64,000 bases of DNA from HLUCCA09 sp038745585 (GTDB lineage Bacteria; Pseudomonadota; Alphaproteobacteria; Rhodobacterales; Rhodobacteraceae): assembly GCA_038745585.1 (NCBI GenBank), contig JBCDLH010000012.1, positions 52,836 to 116,835 of the forward strand, given 5' to 3'. Shown piece by piece: positions 34,102-41,934 of the stretch. Each line of letters begins with the position of its first letter. The stretch's first letter is position 1. Below the pieces are notes generated by a model. The model made no database searches, was not told the origin of the DNA, and was given only the letters and a program-made list of their open reading frames with translations. Made by a program: the position numbers and the translations under genes.

Positions 34102-34387
34102 AGGCTTTGGGCAGAGGCCGGTCGCAGTCGAGGCAGGAGCGGGGCATTTCACCCCCCGGAGCGGAAACAAAAAACCGTCATCCGGCGGGACCCGCGACTG
34201 AAACCGCACAATTACGATCTTCTCGCCGCATTTACGCCCGCTTTGCCGCGAACATCGTGACCATCGGAGTAGTGCGGCACAACGGGCTGCGCGAGCGACG
34301 GCGGGGCCGACGGTTCGGGGGCAGAAAGTATTAAGCTCCTGCGTGCTAGGTGGCTCAGGTCGTCTTCTGGAAGAAGGACGTGAAGCC
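34102..34387. other. Upstream region of cpaE without a gene
   Basis: This is where related tad loci often carry an OmpA-like or CpaD gene; none is present. The segment AGAAAGTATTAAGCTCC (34322-34338) is the most A/T-rich part and may hold the cpaE promoter. AGAAGGACG (34373-34381) serves as ribosome-binding site for the ATG at 34388. Nothing else is identifiable. Confidence 0.45.
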
Positions 34388-35656
34388 ATGGACAGCAGTG
34401 CAGCACTGCAACCGGAGGCGGCCCCGATCACCGCCTGCACGATTTGCCGAGACGTGCAAAACTTCGATCTGTTGATCGAGGATATGGAGCATGAGCTTGG
34501 CGAATGCTGGGGCGATCTATCGTTCCAGGACGCGCTCCCGTTCTTTGCCCAGCCCGAAGCGAATGCGCTCGAGTTCATCGCCATTGCCATGGACGGCGAA
34601 GACGAAGATGAGCTGACCCTGATCGGGGAGATCATTTCCGCGGCGGAATCGCACAATATCAAGGTCGTGCTGGTGGCCGAGGATGTCAGCCCGGTGGCGC
34701 TCCACCAGCTTCTGCGCCTCGGTGCAGCTGACTTTCTGCCCTACCCGTTGCCCGAAGGCGCGCTGCATGAGGCGTTGGAGCGGATGCGCCGGCCCACTCC
34801 AGAGACAGCCTCTCCCCTGCCCTTCGCGCCCGACGGTGGAACCGGCGGTGCCGGCGGCGGCCGCGACGGCGTCGTCTTGCCCGTGCATGGCATGTCGGGC
34901 GGCGTCGGAACGACGACGTTCGCCGTCAACCTTGCCTGGGAACTTGCTAACCCGGTCCGCTCGCGCAAAACCAAGGACCTGCCGCCCCCACGTGTCTGCC
35001 TCCTCGATCTCGACTTTCAGATGGGATCGGTCGCCACGTATCTCGACCTTGCCCGCCGCGACACGGTCTATGAACTCCTTTCCGATCTGAGCCAGGCAGA
35101 TTCCGAGAGCTTCCTTCAGGCACTGCAGACCCATGACGAGCGGCTCTATGTCCTTACTGCGCCGTCGGACATGCTCCCGCTCGACATCATCGCTCCAGAG
35201 GACGTCGAGACGCTGATCGGACTTGCCCGTTCGAACTTCGACTTTGTCGTTATCGACATGCCCTCGACGCTTGTCACCTGGTCCGAGACAGTGCTCAACG
35301 CGAGCCACATCTACTTTACGATGCTCGAGCTCGATATGCGCTCGGCGCAGAACACGCTCCGCTTCCTGCGCCTGCTGCGCGGTGAGGACCTGCCGACCGA
35401 AAAGCTCCGCTTTGGCCTCAACCGTGCCCCAAGGATGACAGATCTGCAGGCCAAGGCTCGCGCCAAGCGGATGGCCGAAAGCCTCGATATCGACATGGAA
35501 CTGATGCTGCCCGACGGCGGCAAGCAAGTGGCGGAATCCTGCGATCACGGCACGCCGCTATCGGAAAATGCAGGCAAAAACCCGCTGCGTAAAGAAATTG
35601 CCAAGCTCGCGGAGTCGCTCAACGACCTTGTCAGTTCGGATGCCGCGACGGGCTAA
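34388..35656 (+). CDS. cpaE: Tad pilus localisation ATPase CpaE (TadZ)
   Basis: This 422-residue protein has an N-terminal receiver-like domain (about 15-140, with VVLVAEDVSPVALHQLLRLGAADFLPYPLP) and a C-terminal MinD/ParA-like ATPase domain. The deviant Walker A is GMSGGVGTTTFAVNLAW near residue 168, where the usual signature Lys of KGGxGKT is missing, and the Walker A' is VCLLDLDFQMGS. CpaE places the Tad machinery at the pole or membrane. It is the first gene of the cpaE-cpaF-tadB-tadC run. Confidence 0.9.
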   Translation: MDSSAALQPEAAPITACTICRDVQNFDLLIEDMEHELGECWGDLSFQDALPFFAQPEANALEFIAIAMDGEDEDELTLIGEIISAAESHNIKVVLVAEDVSPVALHQLLRLGAADFLPYPLPEGALHEALERMRRPTPETASPLPFAPDGGTGGAGGGRDGVVLPVHGMSGGVGTTTFAVNLAWELANPVRSRKTKDLPPPRVCLLDLDFQMGSVATYLDLARRDTVYELLSDLSQADSESFLQALQTHDERLYVLTAPSDMLPLDIIAPEDVETLIGLARSNFDFVVIDMPSTLVTWSETVLNASHIYFTMLELDMRSAQNTLRFLRLLRGEDLPTEKLRFGLNRAPRMTDLQAKARAKRMAESLDIDMELMLPDGGKQVAESCDHGTPLSENAGKNPLRKEIAKLAESLNDLVSSDAATG

Positions 35657-35714
35657 AGGCTGCGCCTGACCGAGGGCAACGCCCAGAAAGACGACCATCA
35701 GGAGAGATGATCCC

Positions 35715-37169
35715 GTGTTCTCGCGCTACAAGAAACCCTCCGGCCCCGCACCTCAGACCAAACAGGCCGCCCCGAAAGCAACCGCGCCTGCCGACGAAGA
35801 CGCAGCGCCAAAACCCCGCGTGCAGCGTCGCCAAGCGCCCCAGCAAAGCGCCCAAGTCCCCGCTAAGGCGCAGCCGGTCGACAAGGAAAAGCGCCGCAAG
35901 GAGCGCTTGGCGGAGATCAAGATGGAGCTCCACAAGGCGCTCCTTGACAACCTCAATCTAAGCGCGCTTGAGACCGCTACTGAGCAGGACCTGCGTACCG
36001 AGATCTCGGCCATTGCCGCTGAAAGCCTCGAAGAGCTCGGCGTCGTCCTCAACCGCGAAGAGCGTCAGACCCTTCAGCAGGAGCTCTTCGATGAGGTGAC
36101 CGGCCTCGGCCCGCTCGAGCCGCTCCTGAAAGACGACGGCATCAATGACATCCTGGTCAATGGGCCGAACCAGGTCTTTATCGAGCGCGCCGGCAAGCTG
36201 ATGCTTTCGGAGGTGTCGTTCAAGGACGAACGGCATCTCCTGCGGATCATCGACAAGATCGTCTCCGCTGTGGGCCGGCGCGTCGACGAATCGAACCCTT
36301 ACGTTGACGCCCGTCTCGCCGATGGTTCGCGCTTCAACGCGATGGTCCCGCCCATCGCGGTAGATGGCTCGCTTGTCTCGATTCGTAAGTTCAAGAAGGA
36401 AAAGCTCGCTGTCGACGATCTCGTCAAATTCGGCGCCTTCACCGAAGAAATGGCGGCCTATCTCCAAGCCGCCGTCGCGTGCCGACTTAACGTCATCGTC
36501 TCCGGCGGTACGGGCTCGGGTAAGACGACCACCCTCAACGCGCTCTCGTCCTTTATCGATGATGCGGAGCGGATCCTGACGATCGAGGACACGGCCGAAC
36601 TCCAGCTTCAGCAGACCCATGTGGGCCGGATGGAAAGCCGCCCCGCCAACGTCGAAGGCAAGGGCGCGGTCACCCAGCGCGACTGTCTGCGCAACGCGCT
36701 GCGGATGCGCCCGGACCGTATCATCGTGGGTGAGACGCGGGGCGAGGAAGTCATCGACATGCTGCAGGCCATGAATACCGGCCACGACGGCTCGATGACC
36801 ACGATCCACGCTAACTCCGCCCGCGACGCGGTCAGCCGCCTGGAGAACATGATCGCCATGGCCGGGATCGAGATGCCGCTGAAGGCCGTGCGCGCGCAGA
36901 TCGCCTCGGCTGTGAACCTTATCGTGCAGGCCTCGCGACTGCAGGACGGCTCGCGCCGCATGGTCTCCATCACCGAAGTGACGGGCATGGAGGGAGAGGT
37001 CATCTCGATGCAGGAAGTGTTCCGCTACGAGCGCCTCGGCCTCGGCCCCGAAGGAAAGATCATCGGCCGGTTCAACGCGACCGGCGTCCGCTCGAACTAC
37101 GCCGAACGCTTCAAGCAATGGGGTTACGACCTGCCCGCCACGATTTACGATCCGATCGCCGCGGAGTGA
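35715..37169 (+). CDS. cpaF: Tad secretion ATPase CpaF (TadA)
   Basis: This 484-residue type II/IV secretion ATPase starts at GTG 35715, with GGAGAG upstream. It has a Lys/Pro/Gln-rich N-terminal 70 residues and an N-domain with FDEVTGLGPLEPLLKDDGINDILVNG (about 135-160). Walker A is GGTGSGKTT (about 264-272), with a Walker B/Asp box (RILTIEDTAELQL) and an His box (MTTIHANSARDAVSRLENM). It powers pilin assembly and retraction. The frame is long and clean. A short 15-bp tandem repeat separates it from tadB. Confidence 0.95.
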   Translation: MFSRYKKPSGPAPQTKQAAPKATAPADEDAAPKPRVQRRQAPQQSAQVPAKAQPVDKEKRRKERLAEIKMELHKALLDNLNLSALETATEQDLRTEISAIAAESLEELGVVLNREERQTLQQELFDEVTGLGPLEPLLKDDGINDILVNGPNQVFIERAGKLMLSEVSFKDERHLLRIIDKIVSAVGRRVDESNPYVDARLADGSRFNAMVPPIAVDGSLVSIRKFKKEKLAVDDLVKFGAFTEEMAAYLQAAVACRLNVIVSGGTGSGKTTTLNALSSFIDDAERILTIEDTAELQLQQTHVGRMESRPANVEGKGAVTQRDCLRNALRMRPDRIIVGETRGEEVIDMLQAMNTGHDGSMTTIHANSARDAVSRLENMIAMAGIEMPLKAVRAQIASAVNLIVQASRLQDGSRRMVSITEVTGMEGEVISMQEVFRYERLGLGPEGKIIGRFNATGVRSNYAERFKQWGYDLPATIYDPIAAE

Positions 37170-37172
37170 TCC

Positions 37173-37217
37173 GCGCCGTTTTGACCCGCCCCGTTTTGAC
37201 ACGCGCCGCCTTGACCC
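37173..37217 (+). repeat. Three tandem 15-bp units between cpaF and tadB
   Basis: GCGCCGTTTTGACCC (37173), GCCCCGTTTTGACAC (37188) and GCGCCGCCTTGACCC (37203) follow each other directly, and a partial fourth unit begins at 37218. The repeat occupies most of the 74-bp spacer. Confidence 0.75.
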
Positions 37218-37243
37218 GCGCTGCAACAGTGAGTGCCTGACCG

Positions 37244-38212
37244 ATGCAAATCTCTGCGGAACCAATCATTTACGGCATTGTCTTCGTGGCGGTGCTTCTT
37301 GTCGTCGAGGGGCTCTACCTCACGATCTTTGGCAAGTCGATCAGCCTCAACAGCCGGGTGAATCGCCGGCTCGACCTGATCGAAAAGGGCGGCGGTCGCG
37401 AAGAAGTTCTCGAACAGCTCCGCAAGGAGATGTCACAGCATATGCGGGCCAAGAACATCCCGCTCTACGCGATCCTCGCCGAGAAGGCGCAGAAGGCCAA
37501 CATCGCCTTTTCCCCGCCCCAGCTCATTTTGATCATGGCATTCCTGTCGGGGTTTGCCTTTTTGATGCTCACGGTTCTGACCGGCGCAGGCCTCGGCGTG
37601 CGTATCGCCGTCGCCATCGCCATGGGCGTTGGCGGCGTTTATGTTTGGGTAAACGCCAAAGCGAAGAAGCGTTTGGCGATGATTGAGGAACAGCTCCCCG
37701 ACGCCGTCGAACTGATGGTGCGAAGCTTGCGCGTCGGACATCCTTTCACCTCCGCTATCGGCATTGTGGCCAAAGAGGTGCCCGATCCGCTGGGCTCGGA
37801 GTTTGGCATGATCGCCGATGAAAGCGCCTATGGCCGCGACGTTTCCGAAAGCCTCAAAGCGCTTGCCGAGCGGGTTGACATGCAGGACTTGCGTTTCCTG
37901 GCGGTGGCCGTGACGATCCAGAGCCAGGCCGGCGGCAATCTTGCCGAGATCCTCGACGGCCTAGCGAAGGTAATCCGCGCCCGCTTTAAGCTATTCCGCC
38001 GGGTGAAAGCGATCACCGCAGAGGCGAAGTGGTCGGGTATGTTCCTGTCGGTCTTTCCGATCGTCGCCCTCGTCGTCATCAACATCATCCAGCCGGATTA
38101 CTATGACGACGTCAAAGACAGCCCGATGTTCATTCCCGCCTGTATCGCCGTCGGCGTGTTCCTCGTCGTGAACGTGATTTTCATGCGCATGATGGTCAAC
38201 ATCAAGGTCTGA
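37244..38212 (+). CDS. tadB: Tad inner-membrane platform protein TadB
   Basis: This 322-residue protein has N-terminal TM helices (about 6-26, 88-110, 112-130), a cytoplasmic T2SF domain (about 160-290: MVRSLRVGHPFTSAIGIVAKEVPDPLGSEFGMIADE) and C-terminal TM segments. It forms the inner-membrane platform together with TadC and interacts with CpaF. The start has little ribosome-binding sequence, only GTGAGTG nearby. Eleven bases separate it from tadC. Confidence 0.92.
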   Translation: MQISAEPIIYGIVFVAVLLVVEGLYLTIFGKSISLNSRVNRRLDLIEKGGGREEVLEQLRKEMSQHMRAKNIPLYAILAEKAQKANIAFSPPQLILIMAFLSGFAFLMLTVLTGAGLGVRIAVAIAMGVGGVYVWVNAKAKKRLAMIEEQLPDAVELMVRSLRVGHPFTSAIGIVAKEVPDPLGSEFGMIADESAYGRDVSESLKALAERVDMQDLRFLAVAVTIQSQAGGNLAEILDGLAKVIRARFKLFRRVKAITAEAKWSGMFLSVFPIVALVVINIIQPDYYDDVKDSPMFIPACIAVGVFLVVNVIFMRMMVNIKV

Positions 38213-38223
38213 GGGGGCGTCTT

Positions 38224-39213
38224 ATGGAACTCTTCACCGCTGCCAACGAGTGGCTTGTCGCGAATTTCGGTGAGCTTGGTCCGCTCTTTGCTGTTGGCCT
38301 CTTGGGCGTAGTCCTGGTATCGCTCACCTTACCGATTTTCCTCAAAAAGCGCGTCGACCCGCTCGATAAGCTTCGCAAAGACGCCGCCGGGCGCAGCTCG
38401 AAGGGCGCCGAACGCGCCGCCCTGCGCCATGACAGCGGGCGCAGCGACCGGCTTGACAAGTTTTCGACGTTTCTCGAGCCGCAGGACGAGAAAGAGATGT
38501 CGACCGCGCGCCTCAAAATGGTGCGCGCGGGCTACCGCTCAAAATCTGCTGTGCGGAACTTTCACTTCTTCCAATTCGTTCTGGGCCTCGGGTTTCTGAC
38601 CATCGGCTTGCTTGTCGCCCTGGTAAACTCCGCCACCGGCGAAGTGACCGCGCAGCAGATGATCCTGATGGTCATCCTGCCAGGTGCTGCGGGCTATTAC
38701 CTGCCGAAATACTGGATCGAGCGCCGTATCCAGACCCGGCAGGAAGAGATCGAAAACGGCTTTCCCGACAGCCTCGATATGATGCTCGTATGCGTCGAGG
38801 CCGGACAGTCGATGGAGCAAGCGATCTTGCGCGTGTCCAAAGAGATCCGCGCCGGCTACCCGGCGCTGGCCGAAGAGTATGAGATCGTCAGCTCAGAGAT
38901 GAAGGCCGGTAAGGACAAAACCAGCGTTCTTAAGGACATGTCCGAGCGTGCAGGCGTGGCCGATGTTGCGAGCTTTGTCACCGTGTTGGTTCAATCCGCC
39001 ACCTTCGGCACCTCGATCGCCGACGCGCTGCGGGTCTACGCCGCGGAGATGCGCGACAAGCGGGTCATGCGGGCCGAGGAAAAGGCCAACAAACTGCCAA
39101 CGAAGCTCACGCTCGGCACGATGATGTTCACGGTTCCGCCGCTCCTCATCATCCTGATCGGCCCGTCCATCAACGAGATCTTTACGGTTCTCGGCGGCGG
39201 TTCGGGCTTCTAG
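38224..39213 (+). CDS. tadC: Tad inner-membrane platform protein TadC
   Basis: This 329-residue protein is the paralogue of TadB: TM helices at about 20-38, 115-137 and 143-163, a T2SF domain (about 185-305, DMMLVCVEAGQSMEQAILRVSKEIR) and a C-terminal TM helix (MMFTVPPLLIILIGPSI). GGGGGCG precedes the ATG. It closes the cpaE-cpaF-tadB-tadC transcript, as a stem-loop follows 10 bp after the stop. Confidence 0.92.
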   Translation: MELFTAANEWLVANFGELGPLFAVGLLGVVLVSLTLPIFLKKRVDPLDKLRKDAAGRSSKGAERAALRHDSGRSDRLDKFSTFLEPQDEKEMSTARLKMVRAGYRSKSAVRNFHFFQFVLGLGFLTIGLLVALVNSATGEVTAQQMILMVILPGAAGYYLPKYWIERRIQTRQEEIENGFPDSLDMMLVCVEAGQSMEQAILRVSKEIRAGYPALAEEYEIVSSEMKAGKDKTSVLKDMSERAGVADVASFVTVLVQSATFGTSIADALRVYAAEMRDKRVMRAEEKANKLPTKLTLGTMMFTVPPLLIILIGPSINEIFTVLGGGSGF

Positions 39214-39223
39214 GGCTCCTTGG

Positions 39224-39256
39224 CCCGGCGCGTTTTCCCTCCGCGCCGGGTCTTGG
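39224..39256 (+). terminator. Stem-loop terminator after tadC
   Basis: CCCGGCGCG (39224-39232) pairs perfectly with CGCGCCGGG (39242-39250) and TCTTGG follows. The stem is strong but the U-tract is short. Confidence 0.6.
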
Positions 39257-39402
39257 AGCTGAGGGCGGGCGTATTCCAACACGCTGCTCCGCCCGATACC
39301 CGTCACAAAGGAAGATCACGCGAGAGAACGTGGTGGACCTCATGCAATCGCAATGCCTACGGTCGCTCGACCGAACAGTCAGCCAAGACATCCGAGAAAA
39401 GA

Positions 39403-39574
39403 GCGGAGCCGTGCCAGCGCCGTCCCGTGGGTTGGCGCTGCAACGGTTGAGCTGGAGTGCTTTATCCCAGCCACATCCCTCCACACTCCAAGCTAAGCGA
39501 TAACGGAAACAAAGCGCCATCCCGTGGGGACGGGACGGCGCTCGCACGGCGGCCTACGGCCTTTGCTCCGTGCC
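39403..39574 (+). repeat. Interspersed intergenic repeat, copy B
   Basis: It lies in the 555-bp gap 39214-39768 between tadC and the first TPR gene. It begins GCGGAGCCGTGCCAGCGCCG and ends GGGACGGCGCTCGCACGGCG, a GGCCTACGGCC hairpin and CTCCGTGCCG. The core TTTATCCCAGCC, CCAAGCTAAGCG and CAAAGCGCCATCCCG matches copies A and C closely. The rest of the gap (39257-39402 and 39575-39768) holds no identifiable gene. Confidence 0.88.
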
Positions 39575-39768
39575 GGGAGTGCGAAGTTCCAAAGTCAGGC
39601 ACACGCAGCCAGGGCTTCAACCTAGCGCAGCCCCGCCCACACGGGACAATTCCGCAACGCTCCCCCACCTGCAACACACCCGAAACATCGCCCACCCTTG
39701 GCGCTTGCCCCCATCCCAGCGACACTGCGCAGGAGATCCCGCTCGCGCCACACGGAGCCCGCGACGTC

Positions 39769-40344
39769 ATGCGCCGCCCCTTCGTCCCTCGCCTCCTCGC
39801 CCCGCCGCTCCTCCTCGCGTTCGCCGCCTGCGCGGATGACCGGCTGACGCCCCTCAATGTCGGGCCCGACGCCCCGCGCGGCGTCACCCGCGGCGCGGAT
39901 AACGCCGTCGATGGGCTCACGGTCGGCCACCGTTTGATGGAAGCCGGGGAGTATGAGCTCGCGCGCCGCGCCTATCTGCGCGCCGCCGGAGAAGAGGGGC
40001 TGACGGCCGAGGTCCTCTCCTCGCTAGGCACGGTCAACCTTCGCCTCGGCCGCCTTGGCCAGGCCGAAAACATGCTGCGCCGGGCCACCCAGGTCGACGA
40101 AACCGACGCCGCTGCGTGGAACAATCTTGGCGTCGTTCTGATGGAACAGGGCAATGTCGGCGAAGCGGCGCGCGTTTTCCGCCTCGCCTTTGCTCTCGAT
40201 AGTGGCGAAAGTGCCGAAATCAGGGAAAATCTGCGCAGCGCCCTCGCTCAGTTGCAAAACCCCGCCTACACTGCTGATCAAAATCAAGAATACGACTTGG
40301 TGCGTGGCGAGGCGGGTCAGTACCGCCTCCTCAACACACCATAG
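39769..40344 (+). CDS. tadD: TPR lipoprotein of the tad locus (TadD-like)
   Basis: This 191-residue protein starts MRRPFVPRLLAPPLLLAFAACADD with a lipobox (AFAAC, Cys about 21). TPR-type repeats (about 50-150: GHRLMEAGEYELARRAYLRAAGEEG, LGRLGQAENMLRRATQVDETDAAAWNNLGVVLMEQGNVGEAARVFRLAFAL) fill the mature part. TadD lipoproteins act in secretin assembly of the Flp pilus. The frame is open from 39457 through the intergenic repeat, but GGAG near 39755 and the lipoprotein signal support 39769. A second TPR lipoprotein follows after 31 bp. Confidence 0.85.
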   Translation: MRRPFVPRLLAPPLLLAFAACADDRLTPLNVGPDAPRGVTRGADNAVDGLTVGHRLMEAGEYELARRAYLRAAGEEGLTAEVLSSLGTVNLRLGRLGQAENMLRRATQVDETDAAAWNNLGVVLMEQGNVGEAARVFRLAFALDSGESAEIRENLRSALAQLQNPAYTADQNQEYDLVRGEAGQYRLLNTP

Positions 40345-40375
40345 AGGCAGGACGAGCAGTAAAAGGACGCAAATC

Positions 40376-41224
40376 ATGCGCCACCCTATCCTATTGACGC
40401 TGTGCCTAGGCGGGACCGTGGTCTTGGTCGCATGCGATCAGGACCCGTCGAGCGACGTGGACCGCGCGCTGCAAACCGTAAATGCCATCGACGACAACAA
40501 CCTGTCGCATCTGATGCTGACCGCTGCTGACCCGGACGAGGCAGTTGCCTATTTCCAGCGCACGAGCGCCGAGCAGCCCGATCGGATCGACTTGCAGCGC
40601 GGCCTGGCGACCTCGCTCGTGCGCGCACGCTCGAATGCCGCTGCCGTGTCCGCTTGGGCGCGCGTTGTCCAGATGGAGGGCGCGACGCTTGAGGATCGTG
40701 TCGGCTATGGCGACGCTTTGATCCGCGCGGGCGAGTGGGATCGGGCGGAAGAGATCCTCGACGCGGTGCCGCCCACCCACGAGACCTATCGGCGTTACCG
40801 GCTGGAGGCGATGGTCGCCGACAGCAACGAGGAATGGGACCGCGCGGATCATTTCTACGAGATCGCCGTGGGCCTGACGACGAGGCCGTCGAGCGTGCTC
40901 AACAATTGGGGGTATTCCAAGCTCACGCGCGGCGCCTTCCGCGACGCAGAACGACTCTTCGGCGAGGCTTTGCAATACGACCCGTCGCTCTACACGGCCA
41001 AGAACAACCTCGTTCTGGCCCGCGGGGCACAACGCAATTACCAGATGCCGCTCTTTAACGTTACGCAGGTCGAGCGCGCGCAGCTCATGCACACCATGGC
41101 GCTGACAGCCGTGAAGCAAGGCGATGTGGAGATCGGCCGTTCGCTTCTGAAAGACGCGGTCGACACCCATCCGCAGCATTTCGAGGAAGCCGCCCGTGCG
41201 CTGAGCGCGCTCGACGCGACCTGA
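40376..41224 (+). CDS. Second TPR lipoprotein of the tad locus
   Basis: This 282-residue protein has a lipoprotein signal (LLTLCLGGTVVLVACDQD, Cys about 20) and several TPR-like helical pairs between about 50 and 270 (SSVLNNWGYSKLTRGAFRDAERLFGEALQYDPSLYTAKNNLVLARG). It is in an operon with TadD and the prepilin peptidase. The sequence is less regular in its first half. It is probably an envelope assembly factor of the Flp/Tad system. Confidence 0.82.
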   Translation: MRHPILLTLCLGGTVVLVACDQDPSSDVDRALQTVNAIDDNNLSHLMLTAADPDEAVAYFQRTSAEQPDRIDLQRGLATSLVRARSNAAAVSAWARVVQMEGATLEDRVGYGDALIRAGEWDRAEEILDAVPPTHETYRRYRLEAMVADSNEEWDRADHFYEIAVGLTTRPSSVLNNWGYSKLTRGAFRDAERLFGEALQYDPSLYTAKNNLVLARGAQRNYQMPLFNVTQVERAQLMHTMALTAVKQGDVEIGRSLLKDAVDTHPQHFEEAARALSALDAT

Positions 41225-41244
41225 TCCTCCGGGGCGGGCTCTCG

Positions 41245-41751
41245 GTGACCCTTGTCCTCCAGACGCCCGCCCTGGTCGGCCTTGTCTTCCTGCCCTTTGC
41301 GATCGTGATCGGCTTCTGGGTTGCGTGGTCCGACCTCGCGCGCATGAAGATCCCCAACAAGGCTGTGTTGGCGCTCGCGGGCGTGTTTCTTATCATCGGG
41401 CCTTTCGTTTTGCCGCTTAGCGAGTATGGCTGGCGCTGGATAAACCCGGTGGTCGTGCTGTTCGTCGGCTTCATCCTCAATCAGACCGGGATCATTGGTG
41501 CGGGCGATGTAAAATTCATGGCCGCCGCCTCGCTCTTTTTCACGCCGCGTGACGGGGCCCTGATGCTGATCCCCTTGGCGCTGGTGTTCATCGCCGCAAT
41601 CGTCGCGCACCGCGCGCTGCGCCGTGTCGCGTTCGTCAGAAACGCTGCGCCCGACTGGACGAGTTGGGACAGCAAGAAGTTCCCCGCGGGCCTCGCCCTT
41701 GGCCCATTCCTTGTGCTTTATCTCACTGCCTGCGCCGTTTGGGGCAGCTAA
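41245..41751 (+). CDS. cpaA: Prepilin peptidase CpaA (TadV)
   Basis: This 168-residue membrane protein starts at GTG 41245. It is an A24-type aspartic peptidase with five to six TM helices and the two catalytic aspartates in AWSDLARMKIPNK (about 29) and GAGDVKF (about 90). It cleaves the leader of Flp prepilins. No methyltransferase domain is present, as expected for TadV. It ends the second tad transcript. No flp pilin gene was found in the window. Confidence 0.92.
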   Translation: MTLVLQTPALVGLVFLPFAIVIGFWVAWSDLARMKIPNKAVLALAGVFLIIGPFVLPLSEYGWRWINPVVVLFVGFILNQTGIIGAGDVKFMAAASLFFTPRDGALMLIPLALVFIAAIVAHRALRRVAFVRNAAPDWTSWDSKKFPAGLALGPFLVLYLTACAVWGS

Positions 41752-41934
41752 GACGCTGACCCTGCTGCGGCTGATGCCAAATCAGGATTGCGCGCGCAAA
41801 CCTACCCCTTTCCAATCGTCACTCGGTCTTTAGCCTAAGACCCGCCACATGGTTTGCCGCCGAGGCAGCGCGCCGTTTGGCCCGAATTTGGCTAGTGCGC
41901 AAAGGCGCGCGCCGCGCCTCTGACAGCTCGCAGC

